A DNA stretch of 6,470 bases. It comes from Parcubacteria bacterium C7867-008. Its GTDB lineage: Bacteria > Patescibacteria > Paceibacteria > UBA9973 > UBA2103. Positions within the stretch are counted from its first letter, which is position 1. Every line of letters starts with the position of its first letter. The notes under the pieces were generated by a model. It saw only the letters and a program-made list of their open reading frames with translations, was not told where the DNA came from and did not search any database. Made by a program: the position numbers and the translations under genes. The stretch lies in assembly GCA_001189215.1 (NCBI GenBank), contig LFCR01000001.1:1-6470 (forward strand), given 5' to 3'. Of the stretch, positions 1 through 4,949 are shown piece after piece.

Positions 1-18
1 AGTAACGCGCTTGGACAT
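1..18 (-). CDS. possible start of the gene downstream of ftsA (6 codons only)
   Basis: A minus-strand ATG at 18-16 opens a frame reading MSKRVT that runs off the window edge. No Shine-Dalgarno precedes it. A TTGACT hexamer (minus strand, 45-50) lies 17 bases before a poor TACCAC (22-27), so a promoter feeding a very short or absent leader is conceivable but weak. The gene after ftsA is often ftsZ in bacteria, but six residues cannot identify it. The 104 bases between this ATG and the ftsA stop show no clear terminator and no other gene. Confidence 0.25.
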
Positions 19-122
19 GTAGTGGTACGGATAAATTGCCAATCAGTCAACTCATAGTATCAAATCCCGCCACAATGCAAATCTTGACGCAAATGACGAG
101 TGTGTCGGTATTTCAAGCCCTA

Positions 123-1289
123 TTACGGCATGAATTGCTTGATAAAGCCTTCAAGTGCGCGAAGTACATCACCAAAGACATTCTTTTTCGGTGTATCGGT
201 ATCACCGGTGAGTCCCCAGAGTGCAAGTCCATAGGCAACCGCCCATGTCGCATCACGAATCTTTGTATCAGAAGAGATGCGCATGTCTGCAATGCGTGAC
301 GGAAGATTAAGTGATCCTTTTGCAATGTCACTAACTGATCCCTGACCTGCACCGCCGCCAGAAAGAATGATACCGGCAGGAAGTGAACCATGACGATTGA
401 GAGAACGTAGATGTTTCTCAATAAGTTCAAACATAGTACGGAAACGCTGCGCAATAATTTCCTCTACTTTTTTCTTTGGATACATCGTTCCTGAAAGACG
501 CCCAAGTTTGATGCGCTCTGCATCTTCAAGAGAGATCTTGAATCCAAGTGCAAGATCATCGGTGATGTTTGTAGAACCGGTCTGGAATACTTTTACAGAA
601 ATAGGGAGACCTTCGTCATAGACCACTATGGAAACCGTTTCAGCACCGATGTTTGCAAGGACACATCCTTTCATCTTCTGATCCTTGGTGAGGGTTACAT
701 AGGAACCAGCGAGTGGGGAAGCCATGCGATCCACCACCTCAATGTCTGCCGCCTCTACCGCAGCCGTTAGCTGGTCTGCATGCTGAGCAAGACACGTAAC
801 AAAGAGGAACTCACCCTCAAGACGAGTACCCTTCATACCCAGAGGTGCGCCAAGAGACTTAACACCATCCACACGGAACTCTAGCGGGATCTCATGTAAC
901 ACACGGCGATTAAGGAATTGTGGTTCAGCAGCACGACGTGCCTCCTCACGTACCTTCTCAACATCGAGTTCGGTAATCTCCTGATCTGCCCGTGAGATGA
1001 TCGTCTGCCCACTTGCTCGTGTTTCATCCAGCGACACGCCGCCCACAGCAACAAAGGCGGAACGGATAGGCATATGGATAATTCCTTCAGCCTGGCGTTT
1101 TGCAAGAAGGATGCTTTCGGTAGCATCCTGCAGGTCCACGATATATCCGTGACGAAGTCCTTGCGTCTCACTTAACCCGGTAGCAATGATGCGTACTTGA
1201 GGACCTTCTTCAGTGACTACCTCTTCGACCACCACGACTTTCGTCTGGTGTGTTCCGATGTCGATTCCTGTTGCGATTCTTCGGGCCAT
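123..1289 (-). CDS. ftsA: cell division protein FtsA (actin-like ATPase)
   Basis: FtsA is the actin-like protein that tethers the FtsZ ring to the inner face of the membrane and recruits later divisome proteins. The 388-residue length is close to the family norm. Visible parts: the phosphate-1 loop GIDIGTHQTK at about 8-17; the FtsA-specific 1C/SHS2 region at about 83-165; the phosphate-2 region NIGAETVSIVVYDEG at 213-227; the family signature ITDDLALGFKISLEDAERIK at 242-261; the adenosine loop ILSGGGAG at 308-315; and a C-terminal amphipathic helix from about N370 (NVFGDVLRALEGFIKQFMP) that fits the membrane-targeting sequence. The ATG at 1289 is fixed because the first nucleotide loop begins only seven codons later, so the 80-base overlap with ybeY is real. 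There is no SD. Two stops follow in tandem (TAA TAG). Oddity: the phosphate-2 loop has Asn and Ala-Glu where Asp and Gly-Gly are usual. Confidence 0.95.
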   Translation of the reverse strand: MARRIATGIDIGTHQTKVVVVEEVVTEEGPQVRIIATGLSETQGLRHGYIVDLQDATESILLAKRQAEGIIHMPIRSAFVAVGGVSLDETRASGQTIISRADQEITELDVEKVREEARRAAEPQFLNRRVLHEIPLEFRVDGVKSLGAPLGMKGTRLEGEFLFVTCLAQHADQLTAAVEAADIEVVDRMASPLAGSYVTLTKDQKMKGCVLANIGAETVSIVVYDEGLPISVKVFQTGSTNITDDLALGFKISLEDAERIKLGRLSGTMYPKKKVEEIIAQRFRTMFELIEKHLRSLNRHGSLPAGIILSGGGAGQGSVSDIAKGSLNLPSRIADMRISSDTKIRDATWAVAYGLALWGLTGDTDTPKKNVFGDVLRALEGFIKQFMP

Positions 1290-1698
1290 GCGGATGTGAG
1301 GTACGTACGTTAATAAATCGGGAGAGGTATTCCCGCTCGTATCTATCCATTGTAGTGCCGTGTGGCAGTCCTTTCAAATGCAATAGACCGTGGATAAAGA
1401 GAAAACCAATGAAATGTGAAGGAGATAGCTCATAATCAGGCGCTTGGCGCTTGGCAACTTGAGGACAAATAATGATCTCTCCAGAGCGTTCTTTCTTAGT
1501 TATGCTTGTTTCGTACGAAAGTACGTTAGGCACGTACTCTTTATTTCGTAGCTGTATGTTGAGTTTCTGTGCACGGATTTCTCCGGCAAACACGAGTGAA
1601 ATATCCCATCCGGGAAGGATGGCTTCAGCAATCTTTTGATACGGCAAACCCGGCGCAGAGCGCCGGGTGAAGTTTCGTACGTCGAGCGTACTTTCCAT
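1210..1698 (-). CDS. ybeY: endoribonuclease / rRNA maturation factor YbeY
   Basis: YbeY is a zinc-dependent single-strand endoribonuclease needed for 16S rRNA 3'-end processing and ribosome quality control. The diagnostic metal motif is present as HGLLHLKGLPHG at 103-114, with three zinc-ligand histidines H103, H107 and H113. The usual Asp before the third His is Pro112 here. Upstream, the RNKEYVPNVLSYE stretch (51-63) matches the family's R-x-K-x-x-(T)-(D/N)-V-L-S-F segment, with Pro-Asn in place of Thr-Asp, and GEIIICPQVAKRQA (73-86) matches the conserved G-(D/E)-I-x-I strand. The 162-residue length is normal. The last 25 residues are unusual, rich in Arg, Asn and His, and encoded entirely within the overlap with ftsA. 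The gene starts 12 bases after the rpsU stop with no clear SD, so it is probably co-transcribed and translationally coupled to rpsU. Confidence 0.9.
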   Translation of the reverse strand: MESTLDVRNFTRRSAPGLPYQKIAEAILPGWDISLVFAGEIRAQKLNIQLRNKEYVPNVLSYETSITKKERSGEIIICPQVAKRQAPDYELSPSHFIGFLFIHGLLHLKGLPHGTTMDRYEREYLSRFINVRTSHPHGPKNRNRNRHRNTPDESRGGRRGSH

Positions 1699-1710
1699 GC
1701 CAATAAGAAA

Positions 1711-1971
1711 TTACTTGCGACCACGAGTCTTGCGGGCTGCAGGATCGATCTTGCCGAGCTTCACGAGCTGATTGTATTCAGCGATACGTTCACCCTTAAC
1801 CATGGCACGCATGTGCTCTACATTCTTGGACTTGCCACGAACGTAGTACCGCTTGGTGCGCATGAAGCGTACGAGGTTTAGGCCCTGCGCGCGACGGGAG
1901 AAACGGCGAATAAGCGACGTAGCGCTTTCGTTCTTGCTGCGGCGTACCTCGATGCGTGTTGCTTTCGTCAT
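1711..1971 (-). CDS. rpsU: 30S ribosomal protein bS21, long form
   Basis: bS21 sits on the 30S platform near the 3' end of 16S rRNA and affects initiation. The 86-residue, strongly basic product begins with the family pattern: a short beta strand (RIEVRRSKNES), then SLIRRFSRRAQG at 19-30, which matches the L-R-R-F-K-R helix of bS21. Next comes MRTKRYYVRGKSKN (37-50), equivalent to the R-R-R-x-(F/Y)-Y-x-K-P-(S/T) linker. The helix from about 51-73 and the tail PAARKTRGRK extend beyond the 71-residue E. coli protein. I recall similar long basic versions in Patescibacteria, but could not check this. The ATG at 1971 has no SD. The terminator at 2022-2049 lies just upstream, so the gene probably has its own promoter. 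It heads the rpsU-ybeY-ftsA cluster. Confidence 0.88.
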   Translation of the reverse strand: MTKATRIEVRRSKNESATSLIRRFSRRAQGLNLVRFMRTKRYYVRGKSKNVEHMRAMVKGERIAEYNQLVKLGKIDPAARKTRGRK

Positions 1972-1981
1972 AATAGAGCCA

Positions 1982-2011
1982 ACAGTAGCATAAATACTGG
2001 TTTTTTGTCTA
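1982..2011 (-). promoter_or_regulatory. candidate promoter for rpsU-ybeY-ftsA
   Basis: On the minus strand, TAGACA (2006-2011) lies 18 bases before TACTGT (1982-1987), which carries an extended -10 TG (TGCTACTGT). The start would fall near 1975, leaving only a few untranslated bases before the rpsU ATG. The -10 match is poor. An overlapping alternative is TATGCT (1987-1992) with TAGGTA 17 bases upstream. Some promoter is expected here, because a terminator ends the preceding unit at 2022. Confidence 0.35.
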
Positions 2012-2021
2012 CCTATATATG

Positions 2022-2049
2022 AAAACCGCCCCGGATTGCTCCAGAGCGG
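2022..2049 (-). terminator. intrinsic terminator of the two-peptide cassette
   Basis: On the minus strand, CCGCTCTGG (2049-2041) pairs over nine positions with CCGGGGCGG (2034-2026), including two G-T wobbles, around a six-base loop. TTTT (2025-2022) follows. The GC-rich stem and T run fit a factor-independent terminator. It sits 15 bases after the stop of the 63-residue gene and before the rpsU promoter region. The plus strand has no T run after the stem, so it acts in one direction. Confidence 0.75.
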
Positions 2050-2064
2050 CTGTGACCATGGCGG

Positions 2065-2256
2065 TCACTTATAAGGTGCAGCAGTTGTGCTGCGAGCGGG
2101 CGGTTCGACATGGCCGACCGGGTGATAGAGATGCATTGTCACATGGCGAGCTGCTATCACAATCACGATCAGAGCCAGAACGAAGCAAACCCAGCCGAGT
2201 AGCGACAGCGTTGTGCCGTCCTTGCTCACAAACCAACGGTACGCAAACTTACGCAA
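2065..2256 (-). CDS. 63-residue single-pass membrane protein, unknown function (TTG start)
   Basis: I do not recognise this protein. It starts at TTG, and the choice is secured by a strong SD, AAGGAG (minus strand, 2268-2263), six bases upstream. The N-terminus is basic (R2, K3, R7, K12), followed by one hydrophobic segment at about 17-36 (LSLLGWVCFVLALIVIVIAA), then a tail ending in proline- and Ala/Thr-rich residues. The positive-inside rule predicts N-in, C-out. The tail begins with H38, H42, H45 and H49, spaced 4-3-4, as if on one face of a helix; metal binding is possible but only inferred. It is the second gene of a two-gene unit, 27 bases after the 42-residue gene, and is followed by a terminator. 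GC is about 55%, higher than in lepB. It could be a small regulatory, toxin-like or secretion-related membrane peptide. Confidence 0.7.
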   Translation of the reverse strand: MRKFAYRWFVSKDGTTLSLLGWVCFVLALIVIVIAARHVTMHLYHPVGHVEPPARSTTAAPYK

Positions 2257-2260
2257 GATA

Positions 2261-2268
2261 CTCTCCTT
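2261..2268 (-). promoter_or_regulatory. strong Shine-Dalgarno fixing a TTG start
   Basis: AAGGAGAG on the minus strand, with the AAGGAG core six bases before the TTG at 2256-2254. It decides the start of the 63-residue gene, since no ATG or GTG lies at a suitable distance. It contrasts with the core genes here, most of which have no SD. Confidence 0.75.
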
Positions 2269-2283
2269 GTCGCCGTTGATAGC

Positions 2284-2412
2284 CTAACTGATCGGGACGC
2301 TTTGTCCCGTCAGCGCCGCAGTGGCGAAGAAGACGATCAGAGCCATCATGGCGATGGTCAAGAAGGTGTCCCCGAGCCTGCTGCCGATGTAGCTGCGTGC
2401 GGATTCGATCAT
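2284..2412 (-). CDS. 42-residue single-pass membrane peptide, unknown function
   Basis: I read this short gene directly from the sequence. ATG at 2412-2410 opens MIESARSYIGSRLGDTF and the frame closes with TAG at 2286-2284. A good SD, GGGGAG (minus strand, 2424-2419), lies six bases before the ATG. The peptide has an N-terminal segment with R6, R12 and D15, one hydrophobic segment at about 17-34 (FLTIAMMALIVFFATAAL), and a short polar tail (TGQSVPIS). Predicted topology is N-in, C-out. It is the first gene after a near-consensus promoter and precedes the 63-residue membrane protein by 27 bases, so the two probably form one mRNA. GC is about 60%, with codons such as CTG, ATC and GTC favoured. 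It has no signal-peptidase or lipoprotein motif and no pilin signature. Function is unknown. Confidence 0.68.
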   Translation of the reverse strand: MIESARSYIGSRLGDTFLTIAMMALIVFFATAALTGQSVPIS

Positions 2413-2418
2413 GTGCGT

Positions 2419-2424
2419 CTCCCC
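2419..2424 (-). promoter_or_regulatory. Shine-Dalgarno of the 42-residue gene
   Basis: GGGGAG on the minus strand, six bases before the ATG at 2412. The site and its spacing are the main support that this short frame is translated. Confidence 0.7.
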
Positions 2425-2428
2425 AAAG

Positions 2429-2438
2429 ACGTTAACGT
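2429..2438. repeat. 10-base palindrome in the cassette leader
   Basis: ACGTTAACGT is a perfect palindrome lying between the predicted transcription start (about 2450) and the SD at 2424-2419. It could be a site for a dimeric regulator. At ten bases it could also be chance. Confidence 0.35.
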
Positions 2439-2453
2439 TCAATTTCAACCAAT

Positions 2454-2469
2454 AATACTATATAGTATT
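2454..2469. repeat. 16-base perfect palindrome over the -10 box, possible operator
   Basis: AATACTATATAGTATT equals its own reverse complement. It covers the -10 hexamer of the cassette promoter and the start of its spacer, a position where a bound dimer would block RNA polymerase. No regulator gene lies next to it. Being AT-only apart from one C/G pair, it may partly reflect the low complexity of the region. Confidence 0.5.
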
Positions 2470-2485
2470 TTAAATAAAAAGTCAA
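2457..2485 (-). promoter_or_regulatory. near-consensus sigma-70 promoter of the two-peptide cassette
   Basis: On the minus strand, TTGACT (2485-2480) and TATAGT (2462-2457) are separated by exactly 17 bases of AT-rich spacer. Each hexamer differs from consensus at one position. The start should fall near 2450, giving a leader of about 38 bases before the 42-residue gene. It is one of the two best promoters in the window, and it lies in the gap just after the HisRS-like gene. Confidence 0.8.
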
Positions 2486-2500
2486 TATACGGACTGTGGA

Positions 2501-3637
2501 TTACCCAACGATCTTAAGTCGTTCAATAAGAGAGTCTAGGGGAATGAAGGTCTCAGTATGGTTGGCACGTTCCCGGAGTATGACTGACCGCTCCAATGCC
2601 TCCTTACGGCCCATAATGAGCACATACGGCGGGTTAATGGTGTCCACGAGGCGCATCTGCTCAGTAAGGGACTGAACGCCAATTGCTTGAGCCATAGGGA
2701 TACGTGCGCGACGTAGATCATCTGCCATGCGCATGCTCTCTCGCTTTGCTTCGTCGCCAATATGTACGAAAACAAATCGAGGAGTGCCACGCTCTTTTAC
2801 TGCAGGAATAATCTCCCGTGAGTCTGCGGTGATACGAATCACGGCCCCAACAGAAGGAATGTTTCCTTTGAAGAAATGCTTTGCAATATCGTTATAGCGA
2901 GAACCCCATGCGGCCATCTTCTCGTCATGATTAATTTCAAAACAGGTTTCTGTCCAAGAGACGCCACGAGAGAGAAGTTGTGGAGCTAGTTCGTATGGAG
3001 TGTCAGTAGACTCAAGATATTCAAGTACGGTCTCAAAATGCTTACGACTCACCTCAGATAAATTATCTGTTGGACTCGGCATGCTGCCGCCATCTTCTGT
3101 TGCAGCGAGAAGTTCAGCAGCTTCAAAGATGTCACGCTTTGCGCAATCTACGCAATTATCAGGAAGGGTAGTGCCATGTTTACGGAAGAACGTATTGAGT
3201 TCTCGAGCAAAGCGTCCTCGTGTTTCTTTATCACCCATGCTGTTGATGCGAATAGTGAGTGGACCCTTACCAAGTTCCTGCATGAGTGCGCGTACGGCAC
3301 GAATAAGAACGGCATCTGCAATGGCATGTTCAACACCGAGTGCATGGAACTGGATCACGATCTGTTTTGGAGCAGGACGACCCGCTGCAGCATTGCTGTG
3401 CCAGAGGAAGAGTGGTTGTGTGGTACTTGGAGTTAGACCAGCATCACGAACATGCTTAAGAAACCCAGCAACGTCTCGCGCGTTCGTATCTAGCGCATCA
3501 AGTACCAAATTCTCTGGGAATGGTGCTCGTTGGGCACTTTTCTTTACTGCAGCAACAGAGGAAAGGGAACTGAAGCCATAATACGTACCTACCGCATTTG
3601 TTCGTTTAAGAATATCGTCTGGTCGTAGAGTACTCAT
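2501..3637 (-). CDS. histidyl-tRNA synthetase-like protein with degenerate active site
   Basis: The protein belongs to the class II HisRS family but looks unfit for histidylation. Family features kept: IQFHALGVE (95-103), matching the end of motif 2; INSMGDKETR (131-140); NCVDCAKRD (161-169); LLSRGVSWTETCFE (221-234), matching the L-V-R-G-L-D-Y-Y-T-x-T-V-F-E stretch; GSRYNDI (245-251); and a full C-terminal anticodon-binding domain at about 286-376 (FVFVHIGDEAKRE start, LIMGRKEALE near 340-349). Lost: the N-terminal R-G-(T/M)-x-D motif, the motif-2 Phe-Arg-x-Glu-Arg core (LFLWHSN instead), the Gln after Phe-His (A99), Asp-Tyr-Tyr after R224-G225, and the motif-3 Arg pattern. At 378 residues it is shorter than typical HisRS (about 420). 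HisZ, a HisRS relative of histidine synthesis, lacks the anticodon domain, so it fits poorly. The start overlaps the lepB stop as ATGA, implying coupled translation. There is no SD. Confidence 0.75.
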   Translation of the reverse strand: MSTLRPDDILKRTNAVGTYYGFSSLSSVAAVKKSAQRAPFPENLVLDALDTNARDVAGFLKHVRDAGLTPSTTQPLFLWHSNAAAGRPAPKQIVIQFHALGVEHAIADAVLIRAVRALMQELGKGPLTIRINSMGDKETRGRFARELNTFFRKHGTTLPDNCVDCAKRDIFEAAELLAATEDGGSMPSPTDNLSEVSRKHFETVLEYLESTDTPYELAPQLLSRGVSWTETCFEINHDEKMAAWGSRYNDIAKHFFKGNIPSVGAVIRITADSREIIPAVKERGTPRFVFVHIGDEAKRESMRMADDLRRARIPMAQAIGVQSLTEQMRLVDTINPPYVLIMGRKEALERSVILRERANHTETFIPLDSLIERLKIVG

Positions 3638-4188
3638 TGCTGTGGTTGATATGATTTACCTGGTTCAAAGCCCGCGTTGTCTATTGGGAACAGACGTAAG
3701 TCCACTCGACCAATAATGTTTTGTTTTGGAAGGACACCCCAGGAACGAGAATCGGAGCTGCGAGGACGGTTATCTCCCATAACAAAGTACTGATCAGTAC
3801 CAAGTGATGCATCTTGTGTGTATGTGGCGTCTTCTGCCACAACATACGTCTCATCAAGCTTAATAGTGTTTCCAGAAGGCGTAATAATGCTTACATTTCC
3901 GTGATCAATACGCACGGTTTCGCCAGGCATACCTACAACGCGCTTGATAAGAAACTTATTAGGGTCGCCAGGAAGACGAAACACTATTACATCACCACGT
4001 TCAGGTGTGTGAAGACGGTACACGAGTTCATTAACAACAAGATAATCGGCATTATCAAAAGTGGGGTACATTGATTCGCCTTCAACTACAAATGGTTGTG
4101 CAATGAAGACACGCACCGGAACAACAATGATGACAGCGAGAAAAAGGAATGTAAGTGTCTCCTTAATCGCACCGCCGAGGAACTTCAT
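3634..4188 (-). CDS. lepB: signal peptidase I
   Basis: Membrane-bound serine-lysine protease that removes signal peptides from exported proteins on the outer face of the cytoplasmic membrane. One N-terminal membrane segment spans about 12-30 (LTFLFLAVIIVVPVRVFIA). Box B is VEGESMYPTF with the nucleophile S39. Box D is FLIKRVVGMPGE, where K82 is the general base. Box E is GDNRPRSSDSRSWG at 138-151. At 184 residues it has the length of the short Gram-positive-type enzymes, with one membrane anchor rather than the two of E. coli LepB. The stop codon overlaps the next start as ATGA, so lepB and the HisRS-like gene form a coupled pair. The ATG at 4188 has no SD. The promoter at 4195-4222 puts the transcription start on the ATG itself. 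Confidence 0.95.
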   Translation of the reverse strand: MKFLGGAIKETLTFLFLAVIIVVPVRVFIAQPFVVEGESMYPTFDNADYLVVNELVYRLHTPERGDVIVFRLPGDPNKFLIKRVVGMPGETVRIDHGNVSIITPSGNTIKLDETYVVAEDATYTQDASLGTDQYFVMGDNRPRSSDSRSWGVLPKQNIIGRVDLRLFPIDNAGFEPGKSYQPQQ

Positions 4189-4194
4189 GCACGC

Positions 4195-4222
4195 ATTGTA
4201 TTCCTCTGCAGGCGTGCGTCAA
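4195..4222 (-). promoter_or_regulatory. lepB promoter, predicted leaderless start
   Basis: On the minus strand, TTGACG (4222-4217) and TACAAT (4200-4195) are 16 bases apart, and each is one change from consensus. Only six bases (GCGTGC) separate the -10 box from the lepB ATG, so the usual start site would coincide with the A of the ATG at 4188. In the rest of this 72-base divergent gap I see only a weak candidate for pth on the plus strand (TATATG at 4228-4233). Confidence 0.65.
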
Positions 4223-4260
4223 ATTTTTATATGGATCAGTAGTATCTGAGTCGTAATGGT

Positions 4261-4872
4261 ATGATGCTCCACATGGGATATGTGATCGTAGGACTCGGAA
4301 ATCCAGGCGGAGAATATGCAAAGACACGTCATAACGCAGGGCGTATGGCTGTAGAGCTTCTCGCTAGGGAAGAAGGCTTTCCAGAGTTCGTACTTCGTAA
4401 GACAGCACATGCGCTCGTAAGCGAAGGTACGATCAATGATGAGAAAGTAACACTGGTATTGCCGGAAGTTGCTATGAATCATTCTGGCAAAGCATTGCCA
4501 GCATTCATTAAATCAAAACCAGCACTCAAGAAACTCCTAGTGGTACGGGATGAGCTTGATCTCCCACTTAGTGTTCTTAAGATGACGATGCCAGGACGTG
4601 GCTCAGGAGGACACAAAGGCGTTGAGAGTATCATGAGGGCACTCAAGAGTAAGGAGTTTGTACAGGTGAAAGTGGGTATCTCCTCAGAGACGGCAAAAGG
4701 AAAGCTCAAGAAGCCTTCTGCAGGTGAACCAGTAATCAAGCACGTGATAGGAAAGTTTAAACCAAGTGAAGAAGCCTCACTTAAAAGCACACTTGCTCGT
4801 ACCACCGACGTTATGCGTTTGTTTATAAGCGGAGACACGCAGGCAGCCTTTATGAAGGCGAATACAAAGTAG
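4261..4872 (+). CDS. pth: peptidyl-tRNA hydrolase
   Basis: Pth cleaves peptidyl-tRNAs released by drop-off so that the tRNA is recycled; it acts in the cytoplasm and is usually essential. The signature VGLGNPGGEYAKTRHNAG (10-27) holds N14 and the catalytic H24. AMNHSGKAL (71-79) holds N73, RDELDLP (96-102) holds D97, which activates the histidine, and GSGGHKGVESI is at 114-124. In the last motif the usual Asn after Gly-Gly-His is K119. The 203-residue length is slightly above the roughly 190 of bacterial Pth. The start could be any of three close ATGs (4261, 4264, 4273); the last fits the family best, since Pth usually begins just before the first strand. No clear SD supports any of them. It is the only plus-strand gene in the window, divergent from lepB, with its own terminator at 4881. 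Confidence 0.93.
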   Translation: MMLHMGYVIVGLGNPGGEYAKTRHNAGRMAVELLAREEGFPEFVLRKTAHALVSEGTINDEKVTLVLPEVAMNHSGKALPAFIKSKPALKKLLVVRDELDLPLSVLKMTMPGRGSGGHKGVESIMRALKSKEFVQVKVGISSETAKGKLKKPSAGEPVIKHVIGKFKPSEEASLKSTLARTTDVMRLFISGDTQAAFMKANTK

Positions 4873-4880
4873 GAATACTA

Positions 4881-4911
4881 AAAAGGACCAGCGCTCGGCG
4901 CCGGTCCTTTT
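4881..4911. terminator. two-way intrinsic terminator between pth and the 69-residue gene
   Basis: AAAAGGACC (4881-4889) pairs with GGTCCTTTT (4903-4911). An inner GCGC/GCGC pair follows after one A-C mismatch, with TCG as the loop. The stem has A runs on the left and T runs on the right, so it can end transcription from pth on the plus strand and from the converging minus-strand gene. It begins eight bases after the pth stop. Confidence 0.85.
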
Positions 4912-4940
4912 GGTTTTGCCTGACCATGTGGTTAGGTCAT

Positions 4941-4949
4941 ACCTCCTTA
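4941..4949 (-). other. full anti-SD complement on a stop codon
   Basis: On the minus strand, the TAA stop of the 69-residue gene begins TAAGGAGGT, a nine-base match to the classical anti-SD of 16S rRNA. An ATG follows immediately but only as ATG ACC TAA, and the next ATG (4927-4925) is too far away for normal initiation. No gene is visibly served by this site. It may be chance, a remnant, or a ribosome-holding element. Confidence 0.4.

Noticed and set aside
881..1171. Second minus-strand frame inside ftsA (and a similar one at 113-454)
   Set aside because: Out-of-frame reading of ftsA with no recognisable motif, SD or independent promoter.
1296..1700. High density of GTAC/CGTAC strings, also seen elsewhere in the window
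   Set aside because: They fall mostly in coding frames as Val, Tyr and Arg codons; no spacing pattern or array is visible. A whole-genome k-mer count would be needed to call it unusual.
2019..2279. Plus-strand frame of 86 codons across the two-peptide cassette
   Set aside because: No SD and arginine/cysteine-rich composition; the minus strand has promoter, SDs, hydrophobic segments and terminator in order.
2284..2412. Flp-type or type IV pilin for the 42-residue peptide
   Set aside because: No prepilin cleavage motif (Gly followed by a Glu at +5) and the hydrophobic segment is not preceded by a processing site.
3000..3581. Long plus-strand open frame (193 codons) over the HisRS-like gene
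   Set aside because: It is the antisense of a clear family member, with Ser/Arg-rich composition typical of a mirror frame and no SD or promoter.
2501..3637. HisZ (ATP phosphoribosyltransferase regulatory subunit)
   Set aside because: HisZ lacks the C-terminal anticodon-binding domain, which is plainly present at about 286-376, and no histidine-synthesis genes are nearby.
3787..3800. 14-base palindrome GTACTGATCAGTAC within lepB
   Set aside because: It encodes the ordinary T-D-Q-Y residues leading to box E and lies mid-gene; with many GTAC strings in this window, a chance palindrome is likely.
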